The translations under genes and the position numbers were made by a program. Shown here piece after piece: positions 34,966 to 43,403 of a stretch of DNA of 64,000 nucleotides. The stretch comes from Ignavibacteriota bacterium (GTDB lineage: Bacteria; Bacteroidota; Ignavibacteria; UBA10030; SZUA-254). Location: positions 1 to 64,000 of the forward strand of contig JANYJZ010000033.1 in assembly GCA_025358305.1 (NCBI GenBank), in the 5' to 3' direction. Under the pieces are notes generated by a model that saw only the letters and a list, made by a program, of their open reading frames with translations, searched no databases and had not been told where the DNA came from. Position 1 is the first letter of the stretch, and every line of letters begins with the position of its first letter.

Positions 34966-35928
34966 CTACGGGAGGCGGCCGGAGCGGAAATAACGCGCGA
35001 TCCGGGCGGCGAGCTCCGGAAACTCCGCGTCATCTTGGACGGTGAACCACGTGATGCGGGGGTCGTGCCGGAACCAGGTGAGCTGGCGCTTCGCGTAGCG
35101 CCTGGAGTTCTGCTTGATGAGCTCCGCCATCCTCACGTACGTCGTCGCGCCGTCGAGAAAGTCGAACACCTCGCGGTAACCGACACTCTGGAGCGCGTTG
35201 AGCGTCCGGCTGTACCCTTCGCGAACGAGGTCTTGGACCTCGTCGATGAGCCCGTCGTCGAGCATCCGGTCGACGCGGCGGTTGATGCGGTCGTAGAGCG
35301 CCGGCCGGTCCCAGGCGATCCCGACGCAGACCGGCCGGAACTCCGGGGCGGCCGTCGGGCGGCTCTGGAGCTTCGACAGGGGGACCCCGGTGTGATGGTA
35401 GACCTCGAGGGCGCGCACGATCCGCTTCGTGTTCGAAGGGAGCATCCGTGCGGCCGCTGCTGGGTCGACTTCGCGGAGTTCCGCCAATAGGGCGTCCGGC
35501 CCCACTTCCTCCATGCGCGACCAGAGCGCTTTGCGGAGCTCGTCAATTGCGGGAGGGCCGTCAAAGAGCCCGTCGAGGAGCGCACGGAGATAGAGCCCCG
35601 ATCCCCCCACGACGACTGGCGTCTTCCCCCGTGCGAGGATGTCGGCGATCCGAGCCCGGGCGGCCGATCCGAACTGCGCCGCATTGCACTCTTCATCGGG
35701 CAGCCGGTCGTCGATGAAATAGTGCGGGACGGTACCGCGCTCCTCTGGTGTCGGCTTCGCGGTCCCGATATCCATGAGGCGGTACATCTGCCGGGAGTCC
35801 GCGGAGATGATCTCGCCGCCGAGGTGTTGGGCGAGGAGGATCGAGAGCGGGGTTTTACCCGAGGCCGTCGGGCCGGCCAAGACGAGGACGTCGCCCGCGG
35901 ATCTCGGCTGCGCCGGAGCGCGTGTCAT
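34966..35928 (-). CDS. miaA: tRNA dimethylallyltransferase
   Basis: A 320-residue enzyme that transfers a dimethylallyl group to A37 of tRNAs reading U-starting codons. It has the P-loop GPTASGKTPL near residue 19, ISADSRQMYRLMDIGTAKP and the later KRQLTWFRHD block. All match MiaA. It is the last gene of folP-cdaA-pcm-miaA, separated from pcm by 30 bp. Confidence 0.96.
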   Translation of the reverse strand: MTRAPAQPRSAGDVLVLAGPTASGKTPLSILLAQHLGGEIISADSRQMYRLMDIGTAKPTPEERGTVPHYFIDDRLPDEECNAAQFGSAARARIADILARGKTPVVVGGSGLYLRALLDGLFDGPPAIDELRKALWSRMEEVGPDALLAELREVDPAAAARMLPSNTKRIVRALEVYHHTGVPLSKLQSRPTAAPEFRPVCVGIAWDRPALYDRINRRVDRMLDDGLIDEVQDLVREGYSRTLNALQSVGYREVFDFLDGATTYVRMAELIKQNSRRYAKRQLTWFRHDPRITWFTVQDDAEFPELAARIARYFRSGRLP

Positions 35929-35958
35929 GAGGGGATGCTCGGAACCATGAAGAGGGCC

Positions 35959-36651
35959 TTACTTCCACCCTTTCTTGCCGATCAACGGGACGAACTTGAA
36001 CCCGGCGGCCTGCCGGGAGACGTACCCGTCCTTCGTCCGGGTGATGATGTAGAGCGTCTGCACCTCCTGGTCGCCGATCGGGATGACGAGGATGCCCCCC
36101 GGGGCGAGCTGGTCGAGAAGCGGCTCCGGCGCGTCGGGCGCGCCGGCGGTGACGAGGATGCCGGCGTACGGTCCGAACTCCTTCCACCCGAGCGTCCCGT
36201 CCGAGCACTTCGACGCGATCGTGAATCCGAGCCGGTCGAAGCGTTTGCGCGCCTCAACAAGGAGGTCCATGTGCCGTTCGATCGTGAACACCTTTGCCCC
36301 CATGCGCGCGAGGATGGCCGCCTGGTAGCCCGAGCCGGTGCCGATCTCGAGGACCCTGTCGCCGGGATGGAGTGAGAGCGCCTCGGTCATGAAGGCGACA
36401 GTATAGGGCTGGGAAATGGTCTGGGACTTTCCGATCGGGAGCGCTGAATCGTCGTAAGAGCGGTTGACAAAGGCCTCCTGGACGAACTCGTGACGGTCGA
36501 TGGACCCCATCGCCCCCAGGAGGCGCTCGTCGCGGATGCCGCGCTCCTGGAGAAGCTGAATCATCTCGTCGCGCTCCATGTCGAAGCGCTTCACGCTCCG
36601 GCGCTGCGTGGACTCGCCCGGGGACAGCGGTGTTGCGTCGCTCTTAGCCAT
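35959..36651 (-). CDS. pcm: Protein-L-isoaspartate O-methyltransferase
   Basis: A 230-residue SAM enzyme that repairs isoaspartyl damage. It has the family signature VLEIGTGSGYQAAILA preceded by GKSQTISQPYTVAFMTEAL in form, and GAPDAPEPLLDQLAPGG. The start overlaps the end of cdaA by 8 bp. The closing HIGDQEV-type segment is present as IPIGDQEVQTLYIITR. Confidence 0.94.
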   Translation of the reverse strand: MAKSDATPLSPGESTQRRSVKRFDMERDEMIQLLQERGIRDERLLGAMGSIDRHEFVQEAFVNRSYDDSALPIGKSQTISQPYTVAFMTEALSLHPGDRVLEIGTGSGYQAAILARMGAKVFTIERHMDLLVEARKRFDRLGFTIASKCSDGTLGWKEFGPYAGILVTAGAPDAPEPLLDQLAPGGILVIPIGDQEVQTLYIITRTKDGYVSRQAAGFKFVPLIGKKGWK

Positions 36652-37459
36652 GCGCCTTCAGTACACTCCAGATGGATTTCACGGATTTGTCCTGCGGCGA
36701 GGAGAGCCGGGACTTGAGTTCGTTGCGCAGGTCCTGGACCGACAGGCCCCGGATGAGGACGCCGTTGTCGGCGAGCGAGATCGTGCCGGACTCCTCCGAG
36801 ACGACGACCGCGACCGCGTCCGCCTGTTCCGAGATCCCGAGGGCCGCTCTGTGGCGCATCCCGAGGACGACGTCGCCGATCGTCGCCGTATGCGACAAGG
36901 GAAGCGTCACTCTGGCCGCCTCGATGACGCGGTCCCTGACGACGACCGCGCCGTCATGGAGCGGGGAGCGCGGGTTGAAGATCGAGACGAGGAGCGGCTT
37001 GCTGATCTTGGCCTGGAGCGATTGGCCGGTCTCGACGAGCGTCCGCAGGCCGGTGGCCCGGACGACGACGACGAGCATCCCGTGGTGCTTCTTCGCGAGT
37101 TCGGCGGCCGCACCGGCGATCTCGTCGACCGACTCCTCGGTGTCGAGCCTGAGGAACATCTGGACGACGCGGTTTCGGCCGACGAGGACGAGAAGGCGCC
37201 GGAGCTCCGGCTGGAACAAGATGATGAATGCGATGACCCAGATGTCGGTGAGGGTCCTGAGGATCCAGTTCATCGCCTTGAAATTGATCGCCTGGGAGAT
37301 GATCGAGAACACCAGGATCAGTACGAGACCGACGAAGATCTGCGCGGCGATGGTCCCGCGCATGACCATGTAGAGCTTGTAGAAGATGACCGAGACCAGC
37401 ACGATGTCGAGCAGATCGATCCATGTCACGTGGAGAAACCCGACGTTAAAGAGTTCCAT
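36644..37459 (-). CDS. cdaA: Membrane-bound diadenylate cyclase
   Basis: A 271-residue enzyme making cyclic di-AMP from ATP. Three N-terminal membrane helices lie at about 12-33, 38-58 and 63-83. The DisA_N domain has DGA at 169-171 and RHR at 202-204, the catalytic and ATP-binding motifs. It overlaps folP by 14 bp and pcm by 8 bp. No GlmM or CdaR regulator gene is adjacent, unlike in Firmicutes. Confidence 0.95.
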   Translation of the reverse strand: MELFNVGFLHVTWIDLLDIVLVSVIFYKLYMVMRGTIAAQIFVGLVLILVFSIISQAINFKAMNWILRTLTDIWVIAFIILFQPELRRLLVLVGRNRVVQMFLRLDTEESVDEIAGAAAELAKKHHGMLVVVVRATGLRTLVETGQSLQAKISKPLLVSIFNPRSPLHDGAVVVRDRVIEAARVTLPLSHTATIGDVVLGMRHRAALGISEQADAVAVVVSEESGTISLADNGVLIRGLSVQDLRNELKSRLSSPQDKSVKSIWSVLKAHG

Positions 37460-38327
37460 GCGCCCCTCCGTGTGGAGATGCGTGCATGATCGCGTCCGCG
37501 ACCTGGGCGACCTGTTTCATCGCCTTCACGTCGTGCACGCGCACGATGCTCGCACCGTGGAAAATAGAGGCCGTGACGGCCGCCGCCGTTCCAAACTGGC
37601 GCTCCTCGGCCGGGAGGCCCGTGATAGCGCCGATGAAGGCTTTCCGGGACGGCCCGACGAGCACGGGGCAGCCCGTGCGTTCGAGCGACCGGAGGTTCCT
37701 GAGGATCTCAAGGTTATGGGCGAGAAGTTTTCCGAAGCCGATGCCGGGGTCGACGATGACCTGGTCGACGCCCGCGGCGCGCGCGCGCGCGACGCCTTCC
37801 TCGAGGTAGGTGCAGATCTCCCCCATGACGTCGTCGTAGCGCGGGTCCTTCTGCATCGTCTGTGGCGTCCCCTGCATATGCATGAGGACCATCGAGGCGC
37901 CGGCGGCCGCGGCGACATCGGCGAGACGGGAGTCTCTGTGAAGGCCCGAGGTGTCGTTGACGATGACGGCGCCGGCCCGGAGCGCGGCCTCGGCGACCTC
38001 CGGTTTCACCGTGTCGATGGAAATGGGAACCTTCGTGCGTCCGGCGAGCATGCGGATGACGGGCAGGACCCGATCGATCTCGTCCTGGGCGGAGACGCTT
38101 GCGGCGCCGGGCCGCGTCGATTCCCCGCCGATGTCGATGAAGTCCGCCCCGTCCTCGATCATGAGGAGCGCGTGGCCGACGGCCGCATCGCGGTCGAGGA
38201 AGCGCCCGCCGTCGGAGAAGGAATCGGGCGTAACGTTGAGGATGCCCATGAGGAAGGTGCGAGACCGCAGGTCATACGTGGACGTGCCGAACCGGTATGT
38301 CGATGTCAACGTGGTCATGGGACACAT
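37446..38327 (-). CDS. folP: Dihydropteroate synthase
   Basis: A 293-residue folate-pathway enzyme joining pterin pyrophosphate and p-aminobenzoate. It has MGILNVTPDSFSDGG near residue 27, DIGGESTRPGA and VDPGIGFGK. Two in-frame ATG codons (38327 and 38318) are possible starts and neither has a clear ribosome site. It heads the folP-cdaA-pcm-miaA group just after a terminator. Confidence 0.95.
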   Translation of the reverse strand: MCPMTTLTSTYRFGTSTYDLRSRTFLMGILNVTPDSFSDGGRFLDRDAAVGHALLMIEDGADFIDIGGESTRPGAASVSAQDEIDRVLPVIRMLAGRTKVPISIDTVKPEVAEAALRAGAVIVNDTSGLHRDSRLADVAAAAGASMVLMHMQGTPQTMQKDPRYDDVMGEICTYLEEGVARARAAGVDQVIVDPGIGFGKLLAHNLEILRNLRSLERTGCPVLVGPSRKAFIGAITGLPAEERQFGTAAAVTASIFHGASIVRVHDVKAMKQVAQVADAIMHASPHGGAHGTL

Positions 38328-38343
38328 GGTGTTGCCGATGAAA

Positions 38344-38368
38344 TAAAAAAAGGCATCCGACGGATGCC
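38344..38368 (-). terminator. Terminator of the small basic protein gene
   Basis: The inverted repeat GGCATCCG/CGGATGCC (38352-38359 and 38361-38368) is followed on the minus strand by TTTTTTTATTT. Confidence 0.8.
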
Positions 38369-38380
38369 CTGTCGCGCCGG

Positions 38381-38482
38381 CTACACCGATTTCTTCTTGG
38401 CGAGCAGCGCCTGACGCTTCGCCTTGAGGCGCTGAGTGTTCTTGCGGTGTTTCTTCGTTGCGACTCTTTTCTTCTTGTACAT
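38381..38482 (-). CDS. 33-residue lysine/arginine-rich protein resembling bS22/mS38 (AURKAIP1/COX24 type)
   Basis: The ORF encodes MYKKKRVATKKHRKNTQRLK followed by AKRQALLAKKKSV. Nearly half the residues are Lys or Arg. The KK-R-x-A-TKKHRK-x-x-R pattern resembles the small ribosomal proteins of the AURKAIP1/COX24 group, which includes mycobacterial bS22 and mitochondrial mS38. A GAAGGAA ribosome site precedes the ATG and a strong terminator follows, so it is likely a real gene. The upstream neighbour is a small zinc-ribbon gene 29 bp away. The ribosomal role is inferred from composition and pattern only. Confidence 0.65.
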   Translation of the reverse strand: MYKKKRVATKKHRKNTQRLKAKRQALLAKKKSV

Positions 38483-38511
38483 TGTGCGTTCCTTCGTGGT
38501 TAATGACGTCG

Positions 38512-38691
38512 TTAGGGCTCGCTGCAGGAATGATAGAACCCGCACTTCGGGCAGATGAGCTTGCATTTTCTCCCCTCGAGCCGGGTGCCGCAGTTCACGC
38601 AGAACTGCCAGTAGTGCTCTTCCGGCGGTCTCCGAGATGACGGGAGGGCCTGCGGCGGCGGTCTGTCCGCTGATTGTTTCTCATCAGACAT
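38512..38691 (-). CDS. 59-residue zinc-ribbon protein
   Basis: The C-terminal half carries C31-x2-C34 ([11 protein letters not shown]) and C47-x2-C50 ([12 protein letters not shown]), with extra cysteines at 43 and 55, and ends CSEP. The N-terminal 25 residues are polar and proline-rich. The [19 protein letters not shown] pattern occurs in small uncharacterised bacterial zinc ribbons. It is 29 bp upstream of the basic 33-residue protein, probably on the same transcript. Function is unknown. Confidence 0.65.
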   Translation of the reverse strand: MSDEKQSADRPPPQALPSSRRPPEEHYWQFCVNCGTRLEGRKCKLICPKCGFYHSCSEP

Positions 38692-38752
38692 GAGGAATAA
38701 TACGAGAATTTCAGATGGAAATCAAGACAATTATCGTCCGGCGCGCCCGAGT

Positions 38753-39022
38753 CTAGAGGACGAACAGCACGCGCCCGTGTGAACCGAGGTCCCGGTAGAG
38801 CGCGTCGATCTGGTCTTGGCTTCCTGCGCGGAAGGTGATCGTCACGGCGAGATACGTGCCGGCGCCGCTCGGGCGCGTCTCGACGCTCTCGTGGTTCGCC
38901 GGATCGACATGCTTCCGAAAGACCGAGAGGACGAACCCCTTGAAATCGTCCGCATCCTTGCCGATGACCTTGAGCGGGAACGAACAGGGGAACTCCAGGA
39001 GGGACTTCCGCTCGTCACTCAT
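38753..39022 (-). CDS. DUF493 (YbeD-like) family protein
   Basis: An 89-residue protein with FPCSFPLKVIGKDADDFKGFV at the start in form and the closing IDALYRDLGSHGRVLFVL, matching the small ACT-like DUF493/UPF0250 fold. The role is unknown; family members are suspected regulators. The ATG at 39022 overlaps the polymerase stop by 8 bp, so the two genes are coupled. Confidence 0.85.
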   Translation of the reverse strand: MSDERKSLLEFPCSFPLKVIGKDADDFKGFVLSVFRKHVDPANHESVETRPSGAGTYLAVTITFRAGSQDQIDALYRDLGSHGRVLFVL

Positions 39023-40223
39023 AGTCGGGGATGTGCGTGAAGGCGATGCGCGCCGGCGCGGAGTCGAGGGCCGTGTGCGCACCCCCGAAATAGACCGTGT
39101 TCTTGCCGTACCGCGCGTTGAGCTTGTCGATCGCCGCGTGGAAGGCGGAGACCTTTGCGTCGCGCTCGAACAGCGGGAGCGTCTGGTCCTTCTCCGCCGC
39201 GAGGTGGATGAGCGTCACGCCGACCGAGAGCGGCGAGCGCTTTGCGTCCGGGCGCTTGTCCCAGAGCCGTTGGAGCGCGGCGGTGAGCTTCAGCGTGTCG
39301 CTCGTCGCGTCGAAGGACATCGTTTCGCCCCACCGGTCGCTGCCGAGGAACCGGACGGAGACCTGCATGCCACCGGCGCTGTATCCGTCCTTCCTGAGGC
39401 GCATCCCGGCCTTCTGGAGTAGCCGGTGGAGGACCGCGAGGCCGTTCTCCGGGTCGCGCTCGTCTGGCGCCAAGACGTGTGAATGGCCGATGGTCGACGT
39501 CTGCGACGGGGGATCATACGTCGCCTCGCCGCGCAACCGGGCGTACATCCGGTCGCCCTCGATCCCTCCCCAGACCTTTCGGAGAAGGGTCTTGTCGGCC
39601 TGGCAGAGCTGGCGGACCGTGCGGATGCCTTGCTCTTCGAGCCGAGGCTTCATCTTCCGGCCGATGCCGGTGAGGTCGCTCAGGTCGAGCTTGTAGAGGC
39701 ACTCCGGAAGGTCCGGCTCCTCAATGACGACGCAGCCGTCCGGCTTCTGCATGTCGGAGGCGGTCTTGGAGAGATAGAGCGTCGGGGCGATCCCGATGGA
39801 GGACCGAAGCTCCGTCCCGACGGTCGAGGAGACCTTCTCCTTCACCGCCCGAGCAAGGGCGAGAGCGGCGACGCGATTTTGCTGGCTTCCCACGAGCTCG
39901 CACGCCATCTCGTCGATCGAGAGAACCTTATGGACAGGGATGCACGATTCCACCGCGGCGATGAGCCGGTGGTGGTACTCGACGTAGAGGGAGGGCCGGG
40001 CCTTGACGATGACGAGCCCGGGGCAGAGCTTCTTCGCTTCGCCGACCTTTGTCCCGGTCCGCACGCCGTGCTTCTTCGCCTCGTAGCTCGCCGCGATGCA
40101 GGAGGTCGTGTCGGCCAGGACGGGGACCACCGCGACGGGCTTGCCGCGGAGTTCCGGACGGTCCTGCTGCTCGACCGACGCAAAGTAGGAGTTGAAATCA
40201 ACGAACAGGTAACGAACGGGCAT
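39015..40223 (-). CDS. Y-family DNA polymerase, DinB/Pol IV-like
   Basis: A 402-residue translesion polymerase. The palm carries D9 (FVDFNSYFASVEQ) and the SIDEMACEL pair, so the catalytic acidic residues are intact, unlike ImuB. The helix-hairpin-helix block DLTGIGRKMKPRLEEQGI and a little-finger domain (IGHSHVLAPDER) follow. The ATG at 40223 starts the conserved domain; the upstream open frame is unrelated. No LexA or ImuA gene is adjacent, and no beta-clamp motif was identified with confidence. Confidence 0.9.
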   Translation of the reverse strand: MPVRYLFVDFNSYFASVEQQDRPELRGKPVAVVPVLADTTSCIAASYEAKKHGVRTGTKVGEAKKLCPGLVIVKARPSLYVEYHHRLIAAVESCIPVHKVLSIDEMACELVGSQQNRVAALALARAVKEKVSSTVGTELRSSIGIAPTLYLSKTASDMQKPDGCVVIEEPDLPECLYKLDLSDLTGIGRKMKPRLEEQGIRTVRQLCQADKTLLRKVWGGIEGDRMYARLRGEATYDPPSQTSTIGHSHVLAPDERDPENGLAVLHRLLQKAGMRLRKDGYSAGGMQVSVRFLGSDRWGETMSFDATSDTLKLTAALQRLWDKRPDAKRSPLSVGVTLIHLAAEKDQTLPLFERDAKVSAFHAAIDKLNARYGKNTVYFGGAHTALDSAPARIAFTHIPDYE

Positions 40224-40269
40224 AGGGATGGGTCCGGAGCGATTGAGCGTGTGACGGCCTTGGGTGCAA

Positions 40270-40617
40270 CTACACGGAAGATGCACCCTCGCCGATATGA
40301 TCAAGAATCGTCTTTGCCTCTTCGAGCTTTGTCCGATCGACCTGCAGCTCGACGGGGCCGGTGGCGACATTGAATCCGACGCCGAAGGCCCCACCGACCC
40401 AGGAACTGGCCGTCTCTCCCCTGGCGAAATACTCGATCCCCGCGTTATCGAGGAGCGACTTCGCCACCGCGAGGATCGCAGGGTTCCCCGTTGACAGGAC
40501 GGTGACGAACTCGACGTACTCGGGCGGGTCAGGGCGCGTCGTCACAAGTTGCACATCACAGTCGGGACACCGGGCGATGCCCGGCTCGTATTCAAGGCGA
40601 CATTGCGGACAAAACAT
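40270..40617 (-). CDS. DUF2007-family protein with N-terminal zinc ribbon
   Basis: A 115-residue protein. Residues 1-22 form a zinc ribbon (MFCPQCRLEYEPGIARCPDC, C-x2-C and C-x2-C). Residues about 34-110 match DUF2007, a small alpha-beta domain also called putative signal-transducing protein (NPAILAVAKSLLDNAGIEYF). A strong GGAGG precedes the ATG. Function is unknown. Confidence 0.82.
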   Translation of the reverse strand: MFCPQCRLEYEPGIARCPDCDVQLVTTRPDPPEYVEFVTVLSTGNPAILAVAKSLLDNAGIEYFARGETASSWVGGAFGVGFNVATGPVELQVDRTKLEEAKTILDHIGEGASSV

Positions 40618-40723
40618 AACACCTCCGTGTGTATCGTTGTGTGCAGTGTAGTAGTGTTCCCTCTGTCAACGTACGGCTATGCAGAATCAATCGATACGAC
40701 CCTTCAGGCTCGAGCGCCGGGCG

Positions 40724-41206
40724 TCAACGGATGATGGTGAACCGCACCGGCCGCAAGGGCAGAACGCGGGGATCGCTGAGTGCGGCGTGGTACGCTCTCA
40801 TCGTATAGATCCCGGGGGGAAGCGAGATCCGGGGAATGCGGCCGAGGGAGTTCGGGGCGATCCAGTGGCTTTGAAACGTCTCCCCTGCCCGGATGCATTT
40901 TGGGATGATGATCTGCGGGAATGCCAAGCCGTCGGCCGACGTCGCAATGACGGAGTCGCCGAGGAAGATCTTGAACGCCACTTCGGGGGGACCGTATTGG
41001 TAGCAGATGTCCGTGCGCGTGAGATTCGTGAGTGTGTACCGGACATCGAAATCCTCCCCCGAACGGAAGACCCAGGCGGGCCGTCCGGAGAGATCATAGA
41101 GCGCGAGCGTCGGCGTCACCTTATCCGGGATGACAGGCGAGAAGAAGAACTGGTCGCATCCCCTCAGAAAAAGGGGAAGCAGGAGAAATACCATCAGGTG
41201 TTTCAT
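40724..41206 (-). CDS. BsuPI-domain lipoprotein
   Basis: A 160-residue lipoprotein. The lipobox LRGC puts the lipidated cysteine at residue 17, with Asp at +2. The mature part resembles the BsuPI domain (intracellular proteinase inhibitor fold): FDVRYTLTNLT, then GETFQSHWIAP and LPPGIYTMRAYHA. It is a beta-sandwich of unknown target. A 25-bp gap separates it from the UPF0145 gene upstream, so both may come from the same promoter. Confidence 0.75.
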   Translation of the reverse strand: MKHLMVFLLLPLFLRGCDQFFFSPVIPDKVTPTLALYDLSGRPAWVFRSGEDFDVRYTLTNLTRTDICYQYGPPEVAFKIFLGDSVIATSADGLAFPQIIIPKCIRAGETFQSHWIAPNSLGRIPRISLPPGIYTMRAYHAALSDPRVLPLRPVRFTIIR

Positions 41207-41231
41207 GGAGACCTCCTTGGTTGGTGTCCCG

Positions 41232-41564
41232 CTACCGGGACTGTTCGACCACCACCGCCGTGCCGTAACACAAGACCTCGGAGACGCCCTGCATGATCTC
41301 GGTCGCGTCGTACCGGACGCCGATGACGGCGTTCGCGCCGAGTTCCCCGGCGTGGAGTAGCATCATATCGAACGCCTCGGAGCGGGTCTTCTCGCAGAGT
41401 TGGGAGAAGAGGGTGATGTTCCCGCCGATGAGCGTCTGGAACGACGCCCCGATCGTACCGAAGACATTGCGGGACCGGACAGTGATCCCCCGGACGATGC
41501 CGAGGTTCTTCGTGACGCGGTATCCGTCGAGCGTGAAGGCGGTGGTGGTCATCGAATGCTGCAT
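41232..41564 (-). CDS. UPF0145 (YbjQ-like, heavy-metal-binding fold) protein
   Basis: A 110-residue protein with DGYRVTKNLGIVRGITVRSRN, then GELGANAVIGVRYD and SEVLCYGTAVVVE, matching the YbjQ/UPF0145 family, which forms pentamers. Its role is unclear. The ATG has AAGGAG at ideal spacing, and a TTGAAG/TACATT promoter lies 37 nt upstream. Confidence 0.9.
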   Translation of the reverse strand: MQHSMTTTAFTLDGYRVTKNLGIVRGITVRSRNVFGTIGASFQTLIGGNITLFSQLCEKTRSEAFDMMLLHAGELGANAVIGVRYDATEIMQGVSEVLCYGTAVVVEQSR

Positions 41565-41607
41565 GCGGGCTCCTTGTGTATCGGTGTATGGTGCATGAGT
41601 TCACCGA

Positions 41608-41636
41608 AATGTAGCGAACTCCGGTGCAATCTTCAA
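41608..41636 (-). promoter_or_regulatory. Sigma-70-like promoter of the UPF0145 gene
   Basis: Minus-strand TTGAAG (41631-41636), 17-bp spacer and TACATT (41608-41613). Confidence 0.6.
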
Positions 41637-41660
41637 GTGTATCATTCGTATAGCAACAAA

Positions 41661-41685
41661 AAAGCCGGCCCTGGGAGCCGGCTTT
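41661..41685 (-). terminator. Terminator of the superoxide dismutase gene
   Basis: AAAGCCGGC/GCCGGCTTT (9 bp, 7-nt loop) followed on the minus strand by six T. Confidence 0.85.
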
Positions 41686-41705
41686 CCTTGTTCGTCGCCG
41701 ATCGG

Positions 41706-42428
41706 TTATTTCGCTGTGGCGTACCGGGAAGCGACCTCATCCCAGTTGACGACGTTCCAGAACGCCGCGACGTAATCGGCCCGGCGGTTCTGGTATTTCA
41801 GGTAATAGGCGTGTTCCCACACGTCCATGCCGAGGACCGGGACGCCCTTCACTTCGGCGATATCCATGAGCGGATTGTCCTGATTCGGCGAGGAGGCGAC
41901 GACGAGCTTCCCGTGCTGGGAGATGAGCCACGCCCAGCCGGAGCCGAAACGGGTCATGCCGGCGTTCGCGAACTGTTCCTTGAACTTGTCGACGGATCCA
42001 AAATCGCGTGTGATGGCCGCGCCGATGTCTCCGCCGGGGGCCTTGCCGCCGTTCACTTTCAAAATGTTCCAGAAGAGCGAATGGTTGTAGTGTCCGCCGC
42101 CGTTGTTCCGGACGGCCATCGGAAGCTTCGAGATGCTCGCGAGGATCTCCTCGATCGGTTTCGACGCCCACTCATTGCCTTCGAGCGCCTTGTTGAGGTT
42201 GGTGACGTAGGCGGCATGATGCTTGCCGTGGTGGATCTCCATCGTCATCTTGTCGATGAACGGCTCGAGCGCGTCGGGCGCGTACGGTAATGCGGGCAGT
42301 GTAAACGGCATAGGTCCTTGCTCCTTCGGTTGAGTGGAATTGAGTATTGACGATACAAGTGAATTGCCGGGGATCGCGGCGATCGCGCCCCCGAGAACGG
42401 TCGAGCGTAAGAAGTTTCTGCGTTTCAT
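41706..42428 (-). CDS. Exported Mn/Fe superoxide dismutase with Tat-like signal
   Basis: A 240-residue enzyme with an N-terminal RRNFLR twin-arginine motif and hydrophobic segment (residues 3-28), suggesting folded export. Metal ligands are H66 (MEIHHGKHH), H116 (HYNHSLFW), D202 and H206 ([12 protein letters not shown]). The GGHYNH form and the later PNQDNPL glutamine look more like manganese-type enzymes, although cambialistic use cannot be excluded. The fold is complete. It appears monocistronic and ends at a terminator. Confidence 0.93.
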   Translation of the reverse strand: MKRRNFLRSTVLGGAIAAIPGNSLVSSILNSTQPKEQGPMPFTLPALPYAPDALEPFIDKMTMEIHHGKHHAAYVTNLNKALEGNEWASKPIEEILASISKLPMAVRNNGGGHYNHSLFWNILKVNGGKAPGGDIGAAITRDFGSVDKFKEQFANAGMTRFGSGWAWLISQHGKLVVASSPNQDNPLMDIAEVKGVPVLGMDVWEHAYYLKYQNRRADYVAAFWNVVNWDEVASRYATAK

Positions 42429-42505
42429 GATCGTCTGAAATAAGTGAAGTGTCTGTGGAACGAACGACGACTCAGGTGCGTCTGTACAGGATGCCTGTGA
42501 CCAAC

Positions 42506-42997
42506 TCAGTGTTCTTCTGATCCCGACGTCGGGTTCACGCGCATGTGTCGCTTCATGCTCTCCTGGCGTAATTTCCGGGCAACCTTGGAGACAAGCTCGT
42601 TGATCTGAGAGAGGAGCCGTGCGCTCCCACCGGCCGGCACGTCGACGATAGAGGAGGCTCTGAGCCCCGCTGTTCCCTCATGTGTGCCCCGCGCTCCTGC
42701 CCCGGCTGTCGCGTCGATCTGAAACGTAAAAAGGTCCTCCTGGCGCTGGGCGAGCGGCGTGAGCTTGACCGAAATGATATTGTCTGACCCCGATCGAAAT
42801 TTCCATCCGGTACGCTCGACACTGAGCCGAAGGACATCATGCACCGCTTCCTCGGTCAGGCCGTATGCGACGGACACGCTGTCGAGCGGCTCCAAGAGTA
42901 CGGTAAGATCCTCCGGCGCCTTCGGGGAGCGGATATCCTGCGAAGAAGCATATCCCCAGCAGATCAGAACGAGACAGCAGACGACCAAGCCCTTCAT
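42506..42997 (-). CDS. Secreted protein of unknown function
   Basis: A 163-residue protein with a signal peptide ([19 protein letters not shown]). The mature part looks like a small alpha-beta domain ([20 protein letters not shown]), a polar middle with [12 protein letters not shown], and a basic C-terminal helix ([20 protein letters not shown] in form). No family was recognised. It lies 25 bp after the A-type carrier gene and could be the tail of the SUF transcript, or separately expressed. Confidence 0.6.
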   Translation of the reverse strand: MKGLVVCCLVLICWGYASSQDIRSPKAPEDLTVLLEPLDSVSVAYGLTEEAVHDVLRLSVERTGWKFRSGSDNIISVKLTPLAQRQEDLFTFQIDATAGAGARGTHEGTAGLRASSIVDVPAGGSARLLSQINELVSKVARKLRQESMKRHMRVNPTSGSEEH

Positions 42998-43022
42998 ACG
43001 TTCCTCCGCACACGAGAGACAC

Positions 43023-43391
43023 TTACGCGCTGAACGAGCTCCCGCAGCCGCACGACTTCGTGGCGTTCGGGTTGTTGAAGACGAACCCCTTGCCGTTGAG
43101 CCCGTCCGAAAAATCGAGTTCAGTCCCGGAGAGATAGAACAAACTCTTCGGGTCGACGTAGATGGTGATCCCGTGGATCTGGAAGATCTTATCGTTCGGC
43201 TTCGGCTCTGCGTCGAACCCGAGCACGTATGAGAGACCCGAACAGCCGCCCCCCTTCACCCCGACCCGAAGACCGTTCTCGGCCGGGATGTTGTTCTCCT
43301 GCTTGATCTTCACGACCTGCTGGGCCGCCTTCTCGGTCAGGAGGATATTCTCCTCCATCACCGGCTTATTGATCGTCAAAAAATCTGCCAT
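43023..43391 (-). CDS. A-type iron-sulfur carrier protein (HesB/IscA/SufA family)
   Basis: A 122-residue carrier that passes iron-sulfur clusters to target proteins. The three cluster cysteines are in VGVKGGGCSGLSYVLGF and the C-terminal SCGCGSS. The 12-residue N-terminal extension (MADFLTINKPVM) could mean the start is at the internal Met. It lies 12 bp from the MIP18-like gene and is the last recognisable member of the SUF operon. Confidence 0.93.
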   Translation of the reverse strand: MADFLTINKPVMEENILLTEKAAQQVVKIKQENNIPAENGLRVGVKGGGCSGLSYVLGFDAEPKPNDKIFQIHGITIYVDPKSLFYLSGTELDFSDGLNGKGFVFNNPNATKSCGCGSSFSA

Positions 43392-43403
43392 CGTCTCACT
43401 CTC

